NCBI GenBank assembly: GCA_029891345.1
Contig: CM057009.1
Span: 91,001,416 to 91,065,415 of the forward strand
From: Dryococelus australis
Taxonomy: Eukaryota > Arthropoda > Insecta > Phasmatodea > Phasmatidae
Direction of reading: 5' to 3'
Length of the DNA stretch: 64,000 nucleotides
Shown here: positions 12,530 to 22,339 of the stretch, one piece after another
Position numbering within the stretch: the stretch's first letter is position 1
Layout: every line of letters begins with the position of its first letter
Position numbers and translations under genes: made by a program
The notes under the pieces: model-generated
Databases searched by the model: none
What the model was told of the DNA's origin: nothing
The model's input: only the letters and a program-made list of their open reading frames with translations

Positions 12530-15255
12530 TTGGCTTGACTGTCTTGTGGACACGGCGGTTTGTTTTGCGTGAATACGTTTACTTTGACACGCTCGGACGC
12601 CTTGATGTACATTTTACGTTCCTGGCACCGCTTCACTCGATCGTATGGGGATTTATGTGTCTCACTGAATTCCTTTTGATATACTCTTTCCAACCGTATA
12701 CGATTTCGGTATTTCGACTTGGCTTTTTGACGAGTATAGGTTGAAATTTCTTTAAGTTTTCATAATTTTTTACATTAAATCCGTACAATTTCCCCATGAC
12801 CACGTCACACAAATGTTTTATACACGCAATCGATTGATCTTGACGATATGTCGATTGAAACTTAAATGAGAGTCGCAGCTTTTCCTAGTCAAAAGTTATA
12901 CTGCGAGGAAGTTATGAGAAGCGGCGAAACGAACTCAAAATTGTGGCGCCCCCCCCCCCCCCCCTTCCACAACTCACCCGTGATGCTTCGCTGCCCCCAC
13001 TGAACGTAACATTCTTTGATCCTTTGGTAATCGAGTGGTGTAATTGGATTTTGAATGTAGAATATATATTCGGAGCTGCCATGCTGCATCTTTCTTGGAG
13101 TCTGACACCGTATTGTTGGCTAGGCGAAAGAGTGAAACACTTGAAATGCCTAGAAATATTCCATCTTCTCCCGAAAACCAGCTACTTGTTGCTTTTGTCA
13201 GTTGATCCGTCTTCCATAACTCCCTATACCTAGTTCGATTTTCTTCTCCTTATTAGGTATCTCTGTAAGTAAAGCAGAAAGCATTAGATCTCATTTTACG
13301 TCGTTATGAAAACCAGTTGTGAAATCTTGGTCACATACAAAAATTTTCAACAACATTTTTGTAGTAAGTCAACCCTGATGTTTGGGAATTTAAATTATGT
13401 TATCGTTCTAATTTATAACAAAATTTCACCAAGCGAAATTTTCTTTTATGGACATTTGTTAAAAGTTTAATAGACCATGTTTATTTTGTATTTAGAAGGT
13501 GGGCAACATGGAATACTTACTTCTAGTCGGGTAATAGGAAATACCTACTGTTTCAAAACATTCGAGTCGCTATACAGGAAAATGAACATTTTCCTAACCC
13601 TACATGATGATAATGGAAATATAAACTCATGGGAATATTATTGCTCACTCATATACTTTATCTTAAATAATGATTATCATTGTTAATAAAATTAAACACA
13701 CTGTTTAACAACTTGAAAACAATCGCCTGCATGAAATTTCCAAAAACAAAAATTGAATAATCGTTCACACAACAACTGGTTAATAAGCGTCGCTAATCAG
13801 ACTGAACGCAAGACATGCGAGCACTGCCAAATAGTTCTACCACCCTATAACAAGTTGCAGCAGCTTAAAGCCCATATATTAACTGTATTTCGTATTACCC
13901 GCATATACTATGATAGAGGAACTTACTCTCTCTTTCTCTCTCTCTTTCTCTCTCTCTCAGAGAAAATATTTGAATTTCTTATCAATGTATGGTTTTCATA
14001 TCGATTAAATCTTTGATTTCACACTTTCAGCATACTGAATAAACTTCAGTTAGCAAATTTTTGGTAATTAGTGACGTACTTAATAATAATCATCAATTAA
14101 GTGTTTTTTCTATAATTTAAAAACATGGTGAAAAATTAAGATAATGCATCTTAAATTATTGCCAGTCTAAATGACAAAAATATAGCAGTTATAAACTGGT
14201 TTAAGTCAGTGCGTTTACATGTAACATTAGATGTAAAACGGTACCATATATAGGATATGCATCGACGGTTAGAAACAGAGACGAACGATACGGTAGAGGA
14301 TGTCGTTCTAATTGTTGTAAATTACAGGAGGTTCAATCTAATCCGTTAATGGCCATGCCGGTCCCCCCCCCCCTCTTTCCCTTCGTAATTAGACCGCATC
14401 TGCTAGCATCTGGACTTAGGCCGCTGTGAATTCGTAGGCACAAAGGATATGCTTCTCAATATTTCAGTTTATGCAACAAAGAGCGATTATCCAGTAAACA
14501 GCATGTTTTTTAGTTTGTATAGTATTGCAGATTTCCACGACACTGCGTGTAAACATAAAATTATTAGTATGAACTACCTTGAAAAAATGTTAAAATCTAA
14601 CATAATGCTTAGTTTGAAAATACAATAATTACAATATTTAAAAAAAAATTCTGTATTAGTAGCGCAAGTATGTATCTGTTTAAAAAATAGGGCATAATTT
14701 TTCTTCATAATTTCACATTTCTACTTAACCTTGTAAATATGTGAATAAGCGAATAACCGAGATGCTTCAATCTCGTTGAATGTCAGTGCATCTTTCACTG
14801 GCACGGTTTATTTTTGCAATCTCCGTAACGTTTGGATTTTTTACTTACTTTTAATGACGTATTTTGTAATAATGTCTTGATCAAATATTCAGAAGACGTT
14901 TCAAAATATTGCAAAGTATTATAACTTTCCGGTACGTTAGGTAAGATGATTGACCTTAAAGTGATGATCGTAAGAGGTATTCCTACAGCTTACAAGAATT
15001 AAAATATTTCAAATACATTCCAATTACTAACTTCACAATCGAAAACGCTAAATACATACTATGTCATAACTGGCGAAATTATTTAAGCCTAGCAGCTAAT
15101 TCATTAAAACACAAAGTAAAAAGCGTTTGCATATGCTACTTTTAGAACTATTCTGGTTTTAGGGGAAAATTTTACAACGAACTGCTAATTTGGACACAGA
15201 AAACTGCAAGGATTATTTTGCACGTCACAGTCGACAAGTCTGCTGTTGTTCCTAG
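12530..15255. other. Gene-free stretch with simple repeats
   Basis: 12535-13240 has moderate GC and a C15 run at about 12950-12964. Frames here (for example 12499-12693 minus and 12943-13233 plus) match nothing I know. 13925-13960 is a CT-rich microsatellite and 14361-14371 a short C run. The remainder is AT-rich DNA in which I see nothing. Confidence 0.35.
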
Positions 15256-17431
15256 GACATTGTGCCTGAACACCGCCACTTTGTATGATAACGCCCATTG
15301 AATAAATAAAGATTTTACACTGTATCTATAAAATTAAACAACTAATTCTCGCCCAATTTGACATGCAAGTAACACTATGGTACGTCATGTAAACGTACGT
15401 TATTGAACTTGATTAGTTACTTATTTTAAAAATGGCAGCCATAAAATGTTTTAAGTTTATTTAGTATATATGCCATACCTTTTAAACAATTTCGACCAAA
15501 TTTTGAATACTGAAAGTATCTATTACAAACATAATATTCAATTACAAAAAAATCCTTTTGTCAGCCATTTTGGCAGATAACGCAATACGAATAAATAAAG
15601 ATTTTATGTCATACCTCGGTAAATAATTAACAGATTCCTACCAAATTTTGCAAACAAGTAGCACTGATGCAGATGATGTTAAGTGAAAAGTTTTAAGCAT
15701 GTCCCTTAATTTCGAAATATCAGCCATATAGCCATTTTAATTTAGAATGCTATATCGTCGAAACTCTGTAATCAAATCCAAATAGCTTTGTATACTGGTA
15801 GTAGACGTTACAACTATCAACTGTGTATTCATTGAGCATCTTTTGTCTGTCATATTGTAAGATAGCGCCATGCTAATAAAATTAAGTTTTTATGTCATTT
15901 CACGGGAAATTATTTACTAATTCCTATTAAATTAGGCAAACTAACAGTAATGAGGTAGATTAGTTAGTAGTTTGTTTGATGCATTCCAGAATTTTTTTTA
16001 AATGGCTGCCATGTAGCCATTTTTAGCTTAGAATACTATATCGTCGAAACCATGTAATCAATTTCAACTAAACTTTGTATGCTGGCATTAGATATTACAA
16101 CTATCAAGTGTCTGTACATAGAGCATCTTCTGTTCGCCATTTTGTATGATAGCACCATGCAAGTTAAACAAGTTTCTTTTTTTGTAAAATCTCGGGAAAT
16201 AATTGACAGATTCCTTCCAAATTTGGCAAATAAATAGTACTGCAGAAGGTGATGTAAAATTGCATGTTTTATGTAGGCCAAGCACTTGTTTTCAAAATAA
16301 CAAATTTATTTTCCATTTTTGACACATAAACAATATTATTCAAATTTAAATTAAACGAAAAAAACATGTACGTGGCTATATAAATAATTGAGCTCATCAT
16401 ATTTTATTAGTGAAACAAATTCCAACTTAACTTTGTATGCTGGTGGTACCTATTTCCCCCATAAAACATTTCTATGCAGATATTCATTTCACTGCCATTT
16501 TGTAAGACCACTCTACTAATAAATAAGAATGACTTTATCTTTTATCTCGGGAAACAATCAATCCATTCTTACAAAATTTCGAAAATATGTTGTACTGTGG
16601 TATGTCATAATAATAAATGTATTTTTTTAAGGCATGGCACTCTTATTTTTATTATGTCGGCTATTAAAATAATTTTTGTTTCTTGGGCAATGTCTACGAA
16701 AATATGTTATCTACTTTAACTTAACATTTTATATTGGCTGTACACTGTCATCGAAATTGCTACTACATTACATTTTTGTCCTCCATCTATGAAGATCGCC
16801 ACATGAAAATGATGGAGATTTTATGCCATGTGTCGAGGATCGTTCAAGCGATTCCGACCAATTGTCACACTGGAATATTTCACATAAATTTGTACCACAT
16901 TGTGAGCATCGGTAACGATAGAAAAGGCCATGTAAACCGTCAGACAACGATGTTAAATGCTAGATTAATACATCATTTAGGTAACTGTGACATATATTAA
17001 ACAATTTAACCAAATAAAGCCAAAATTTGTATGTACACAGTATACATTAGAAGCATAGTATACAGAGCCTCTTTGTATGGTAATGTGGTACGATAGCAAC
17101 AAATAAGAAAATAAAGTTTTTTATGCCATATCTCAGGGACCAAACAACCCATTTCCATCAAATTCTTCACACGAGTTGAAGCTCTGTAATGTAGTGGATT
17201 GCACGTTAGCTTATAGTACGAGGTTTTCTGGATTCAAGTCCCGAGTAAGGGAATGTCTGAATTTGTAATTGTCTCACTACTGTTGCATAAGTTTCTGGTT
17301 TCATTTCTAAAGTTATTGTTTTCAAAGAGAAGTCAAGTCCTTCTTATGAACTCAGTTTTTAAGGAATTATTTAAAAATTATTAGCAACCATGTTGAGGAA
17401 AGTAGGCTCATTCGTTATGGCAGTAATTTCT
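15256..17431 (+). repeat. Composite repeat family, 5'-truncated copy 3
   Basis: Units of the same array are present, with AAAATGGCAGCCAT at about 15430 and the complementary GTCAGCCATTTTG motif at 15563. The T-rich start and microsatellite seen in full-length copies are missing. The tRNA-like module (about 17185-17260, with TTCAAGTCCCGAG as the B-box-like part) and the conserved tail ending near 17431 are intact. Frames at 16036-16281, 16474-16719 and 16734-17000 are repeat by-products; the last is clearly the counterpart of 44933-45325 in copy 4. Confidence 0.7.
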
Positions 17432-17439
17432 CGTCTTTA

Positions 17440-17700
17440 ATAGAAATCGTCCATTGGTGAGTGAGTGAAGAGATTTGGGCAGCTCTTAACATCGAGGTCT
17501 TCAGATCCGATGAGGGTGATTGAAGTGAATATGGAGCGGAACCGGAATGAAGGGGCGGGGCGGGGCCGACCAACGGCATCGTCCGGCACGATTGCCACTT
17601 GCGAAAATCCCGGCTTGGAAATGAACCAGGGAGGCGAGCGTGCTAATAGATCAGCCACCGTGGCCTCGTTCACATTGGTGTGCTCCCAGTATAGCTGTGA
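17440..17700 (-). mobile_element. tRNA-derived SINE, family S2, copy 1
   Basis: On the minus strand this holds a tRNA-like head with an A-box-like ACGGTGGCTGATC and a B-box-like GGTTCATTTCC. The body follows with AATCGTGCCGGACGATGCCG and a 3' end reading ...GTTAAGAGC...AAATCTCTTCACTCA. Copies at 28715-28985 and 39866-40115 share the body closely. Such elements are transcribed by RNA polymerase III and moved by a LINE in trans. The head here is followed directly by the 74-bp minisatellite. Confidence 0.7.
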
Positions 17701-17942
17701 GTCTTCCAGCTCAAAGTAAATAGATCAACCACCGTGGCCCCGTTCACATTGGTGTGCTCCCAGTATAGCTGTGCATCTTCCAGCTCAAAGTAAATAGATC
17801 AGCCACCGTGGCCCCGTTCACATTGGTGTGCTCCCAGTATAGCTGTGAGTCTTCCAGGTCAAAGTAAATAGATCAGCCACCGTGGCCCCGTTAACATTGG
17901 TGTGCTCCCAGTATAGCTGTGAGTCTTCCAGCTCAAAGTAAA
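17647..17942. repeat. Four tandem 74-bp units
   Basis: Units start at 17647, 17721, 17795 and 17869, each beginning TAGATCA(G/A)CCACCGTGGCC and ending CTCAAAGTAAA. They differ at only a few positions, so the array is recent. The first unit overlaps the tRNA-like head of the adjacent SINE, so each unit carries an A-box-like GTGGCTGATCT on the minus strand without its own B box. Confidence 0.9.
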
Positions 17943-18274
17943 TGGCTTTTAATATTATCCTGTCAAACAACAATCATTTCATTCGGAGCACAATTAAACA
18001 CGAAATTTTATAGAAACGTGGAATTTTTATCTTATAGGGGATGGTATACTAATCATCACTGACTGAATGCAATGAAACGAATTATGGACATTTTGTATCC
18101 GTGTTTCCTAGGTGGGCGTTTTCTTCATTGTGTCACACTAAGAGATTGTGAAAACTTAAACTAATCTTCTTCGACGTGTCTCATTCTTTAAGTACTGTGT
18201 CGGTAAATACTGGTTAGGTACTCAGTGGTACCTGGCGGTGCTATCACCTCTTAACTTTCCTGCGCGTATCTGCA

Positions 18275-18625
18275 CGGAGTGAGCGAGGCGGCGTTGTGGT
18301 AAGCATTCGGATTCGCATTCGGGATAGCCTGGCTTCGTATCCCGGTTTCGCCATCGTGATTTCGGGTAGTCCATTGTTACCCAGATGCGATCCAGGGGAA
18401 TGCTGGGAATATACCTTCACACAGGAAATGTTACTGCTTCTTTGAGAAACTGGCCCCGTCTCTTATGACCTCGCTGTGGACGAGACGTTAAGCCCCGCCT
18501 GATTGTATGATGTGAAAATCGAACATCAGCATAACTTAAATTTTCTCTAAATTTTCTCATCGTCTGTTCAATATATATTGTTAAGGGTTTAAGCGCAGAT
18601 GCTGTAAGTAAAAAAAAAAAAAAAA
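18275..18625 (+). mobile_element. tRNA-derived SINE, family S1
   Basis: A tRNA-like head (about 18280-18350) has an A-box-like GGCGTTGTGGTAAGC and a B-box-like GGCTTCGTATCCCGG. The body contains GACCTCGCTGTGGACGAGAC and GTTAAGCCCCGCC, the conserved word group also seen at the 3' end of family S2. An A16-17 run at about 18610-18625 fits the tail of a retroposed transcript. The fairly clean A tail and intact boxes suggest a comparatively young insertion. Confidence 0.7.
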
Positions 18626-18629
18626 TTAC

Positions 18630-19190
18630 TGACCATTTGTGAAGCTTTATTTGCGATATTTAGTCAACATTTCAGACGCTAATTTTGCATTTATCGGTTA
18701 GGCAAGAGTCATCTCTCAGAGATGAAGAGACATACACAAAAAAAAAACGCAGAGGAATAGTGTCGCGCAATTGTTTCGTTCAAAGGAATGTGAGTAAAAG
18801 CATTGTTTCGAAACTGGGACTTGCGTTAACGGCACGGTTTGATGATTTCGATATTGTGTAATAAATAATCTAACAATTGAAACAACAACTAAATGAACAA
18901 AAGAAAGTCTTTCTGTGAATGTGGTGCTTCCGTCAATTAAAATGAGATACAAACAATTAATTAAATATAAAAATTCACTCGCGCAAGACAACGTAAATAT
19001 CCCGTTTCATCTTTTCGTTTTGGAAAATTCGTCAATTAAATCAACCATTATTTATGATGTGAACTATTTGTAGTGATATTGCGTTAGGTTTACAAGAAAT
19101 GTTGGATATGTTATATTCAAACTAACAATGCTGTGAAAACTTGTACTTTGAAATTCAGAAGTAAATAACTCGGATATTACTACAGTATAT
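18630..19190. other. Unassigned AT-rich DNA
   Basis: Nothing is recognised. A 91-codon minus frame at 18716-18991 shows no known motif. Confidence 0.35.
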
Positions 19191-20177
19191 ACAGAATGAG
19201 ACACCTGAGGCAGGCCCCCTGAATAACACTGACACTTTCGGTGGTAGAAGAAAATGTTTGAGACAAAAGTTTCTTGGGCACGAGGCGCTAATAATTTGAT
19301 AGTGATAACTTCCGGTACGTGAAAGGGCAAAGAAGATACTAAGGTCAACTTCGTAACTTTAAATGGATTGATAATATTTACTAACACCGCTTGACAGTGC
19401 GTATGAAGATGTAATAAATACGATTCCATTTGTCGGTCATTCAAGATCGCTGAAGGTCAATGACGAGTCAAACTGCGCCGCCGCCGTCGCACGGAACAAT
19501 GGGTCGAAGTAGCGCCGTCCTGTAGCGACTGTAGTCAACCTCTAGCTGGCATTTGTTAAAAAAAATAAAATAAAAAAAAAAAAACGCAAGCCTCAGACTA
19601 CTCTTCCTTTGTTTATCTGCTACGATATCATGTGTTAAAATTGGTGACCTTGTGCATTCATACATACTGTAAAGCGATTATGAGCGGACAATACCGCACG
19701 TCGAATTTCATCTGGACTTACCGCAGTAAGAGCTCGTATTATACGGCCTTTCGTGTCTTCGGGATTAGTTGGTGTGTCTTTTTAGACCTATTGCTTTAAT
19801 CTTCTTCACACATAAAGCTCTATAGGCCTTTAAGTCTGGGGAACATGCAAGCCATTTCGTGTTCCCAGACCGACCGATCCAACGATCGCGGTAACAGTAT
19901 AAGCGGGACATCCGTCGTGGTGGTACCACATGGATTGCCTTATATCCAGTGGGATGTCTTCCAATAATTACAGCAAATATGATCGTATTTCTGACATCTT
20001 CATGCGCTTTGTTGAGATGTGTTAGTAAAAAGTGTCATTCAATTTAAAGTAACGAAGTTGACCTTTGTATCCACGCATGGGGAAATTATCACAAGCAACT
20101 TTTGACTGAAACATTTTCTTTTGCCACTGAAAGCGGCAGTGTTATTCAAGTGGCTTGCCTTAGGTGTCTTATCCTGT
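19191..20177 (-). mobile_element. Mariner-like (IS630/DDE_3) element with long inverted repeats
   Basis: The ends form an imperfect inverted repeat of about 150-170 bases: left ACAGAATGAGACACCTGAGG from 19191, right complement ACAGGATAAGACACCTAAGG ending at 20177. The two arms run on with GGTCAACTTCGT at their inner ends. Between them the minus strand encodes a broken transposase fragment. WIGRSGNTKWLACSPDL (about 19828-19890) is the WIGR-x-G...SPDL signature of this transposase group, preceded in another frame by HHDGCPAY (about 19900-19935), the QDGAPxH-like catalytic neighbourhood. Frameshifts and stops make it dead. Terminal ACAGG is shared with the elements at 31936, 52251 and probably 30054. 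Confidence 0.7.
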
Positions 20178-20232
20178 TTCGTTCCCTTTCAAGGCGTGTA
20201 TGATTATAAAATAAAGAAAATTATCCTTCTCT

Positions 20233-20262
20233 AGGCTATTCACGGTAAAGTGAGCACTTATT
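20233..20262 (+). repeat. Single left end of TA-target MITE
   Basis: GGCTATTCACGGTAAAGTGA and the bases after it match the terminal repeat of the MITEs at 26358, 40243 and 53083, preceded by TA as elsewhere. No right end in the matching orientation is found before the AT-rich island. The MITE is therefore truncated, possibly by whatever brought in the island. Confidence 0.6.
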
Positions 20263-20316
20263 AAAGCCTTCGCATTTAGAGTAATATTCAACAATTGTAT
20301 TTTATTTTAGCCTTAA

Positions 20317-20505
20317 ATGTTAACTTCCGGGTACGGTATAATATGTACAGTGATTTTATTACTTACATTTCAATATTTATTTTCAAGGTGGTTAAAGGAT
20401 AAAAAAATTGCTGAAAGAAAACATTTACTAGGGACTCCAAAGTTCTCACTTTATCATGGACAGCCTTTAAATATTTATTTCATAAAATCGCTTAACAATT
20501 TTTAA
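20317..20505 (+). CDS. Small hypothetical membrane protein frame (uncertain)
   Basis: This 62-codon frame starts at an ATG just inside the AT-rich island. Residues about 8-24 are strongly hydrophobic (IICTVILLLTFQYLF), a plausible signal anchor or membrane segment. They are followed by a basic stretch (RWLKDKKIAERKH). I do not recognise the protein. It lies on the opposite strand to the polymerase relic and ends just before the 20541 hairpin. An open frame of this size can occur by chance, but unlike the polymerase region it is free of stops. It could be a surviving small gene of the island or coincidence. Confidence 0.2.
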   Translation: MLTSGYGIICTVILLLTFQYLFSRWLKDKKIAERKHLLGTPKFSLYHGQPLNIYFIKSLNNF

Positions 20506-20540
20506 CACTTTAGTAGAAAATCAAATTAAATTTCATCCAA

Positions 20541-20580
20541 ATGCTGCCTATCTGGTTAGTGGCAACTAGATAGGCAGCAT
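20541..20580. other. Strong hairpin, 13-17 bp stem
   Basis: ATGCTGCCTATCT (20541-20553) pairs perfectly with AGATAGGCAGCAT (20568-20580). The pairing extends inward by four more pairs including one G-U, leaving the 6-base loop AGTGGC. The stem is much GC-richer than the surrounding very AT-rich DNA. It could be a transcript 3'-end signal, a fold-back remnant or a small hairpin RNA precursor. Confidence 0.75.
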
Positions 20581-21599
20581 AATTACTGGTGTTAGTAAAA
20601 TAATAACTGCTTTGATCTTGCAAGAAGTTACTAACATATAGTTTCCTAAAATGTATGTATAAAAGATGTGAAAAAACAAAATAAAATGCATTAAAATAAT
20701 TAAGATAAATTATTTGAAAGTTAATATCGAAATATATGTTATTATACCATGATTAAGATATCACTGTGTATGTAGTTTTTTGTAGTTTCTTCTTAATTTT
20801 TACGTATTACATAATTAATAATTATGTGTGTATGTTATGTGGCTTTCCTATTTAGACTATTTCTATATTGGTTGGCACTTAAATGGATAATCATATCAAA
20901 TAAAAAAAATTAATAAAATATATTTATTATGGGCATAGGCCTTTGCAGAGATATTTTAAACATGTATGGTTTAATAGTTTATTTTACAAGAAGTTCCACT
21001 TATAATTTCAGTTATGTTATAAAATACCAGATTGGAATTAATATATTTATAGGCACTGGTTTCTGCGAAGCTATTTTGCCACATAAATCGCATAATAATG
21101 AGAAAAAAATTTCCTCTTGTTCATTAATAAATATTTTTGAATTTTTGTTTACTTTAAAGGGTGTCTCACAGATGCTCTTTAGATTTAAAAGTGAAAGACA
21201 TAAAAATTCTTATATATTTAATTATAATGTTAAAATTTTGTTTATATAAATGGATCAAGTTACAGAACTTATAAAACAGTGAATAAATTAATATTAAATT
21301 ATAAAAGCTGAAAATGATATTGATGAAAATATTACTATCTTAATTTAAAAACATAATTTAAAATTAATACAAATAAGTTAAATCAAATATATTTTCTGAT
21401 TTTATAAATTATGCTCATATGTATTATATAGTTGTGAAGAATCTAATAAATTTATGTTCCAGAATTTCATTTAGTTATGATGTGAGAAAATTATACTTGC
21501 TGATTTATTTCTGAATAATTTTTTGAGTGTGTATTTAATTTTATATATTTATATATACATATTTATATTTACAATTCCATTTAAATTAAAATTTATTAT

Positions 21600-22080
21600 A
21601 TAATATAACATCATCCCATTATATATGATATATAAAATAATATTTATCATAAATATTGTTATAATTATATTCAAATTCTTTTCTAAAATATCTGAGACAT
21701 GGAATTTATATACAACAATATTTTCCTAATTAACTTAATTTTCCAATTCTTGAATAAAGTTTTCTTAAAGTCTTCTAGAACATGATAATCTAGAATCATT
21801 TAATTTATCCCAGTGTTCTTTTATTATTAAACAATTTAAACACGTTGATAATATTAAATGATGAAGATTTATTTTGTCTTTAAATTCTTTTCTTATAGAA
21901 CTAGTTAAATTGGCGAAATTATTATAACATAATAATTAATTTTTCTTCAAAATCTTTTATAAACTCTATAGATATCTTTTCTAACTGTGATATATAGTCC
22001 CAATCAGTATTAGTTTTGTTTCCATCTTAAATAATCTACAACTGCATTTTTTATATAACTATCAGTTAAAATTTTATTTT
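21600..22080 (-). pseudogene. Decayed W-x-x-I-S repeat protein of viral type
   Basis: Reading down the minus strand in shifting frames gives TDWDYISQLEKISIEFIKDF (about 21945-22012), then IRKEFKDKINL (about 21880-21912). Next come EHWDKLN (about 21790-21815), ENFIQELEN (about 21735-21765) and WDDVILYN (about 21585-21612). The spacing and pattern (W-x-x-I-S, Q/L-x-x-L/I-S-x-x-F-I-x-x-F, then K-V/I) match a short repeat I recall from large DNA virus and phage hypothetical proteins. I cannot name a specific family. Several stops and frameshifts separate the pieces. It lies directly downstream of the polymerase relic on the same strand, so both probably came in together. The function of such repeat proteins is unknown to me. 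Confidence 0.5.
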
Positions 22081-22339
22081 TTTTTATTTCGAAACTTAAA
22101 GTTCAAATAAGTTTTTATATATAAGATAACTATTTAAAAAAAGACCGTTATAATTCATTTTTAATTTTATGTTTAATATATTTATTAAAATATTTTTTTA
22201 TAATTTTCGAAAATAATAACTGGAAAAAATTTATTTCTGAAAATAATAAAATAATGTTATGTATTTTATTTATAATTATATATGTGTCATAACATGTGAA
22301 TTTTATTTTCTAAAATTATCTTTTATCTTCTTTATAAAT

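Noticed and set aside
17647..17942. CRISPR-like array
   Set aside because: The units are directly adjacent with no variable spacers, in an animal genome. It is a minisatellite.
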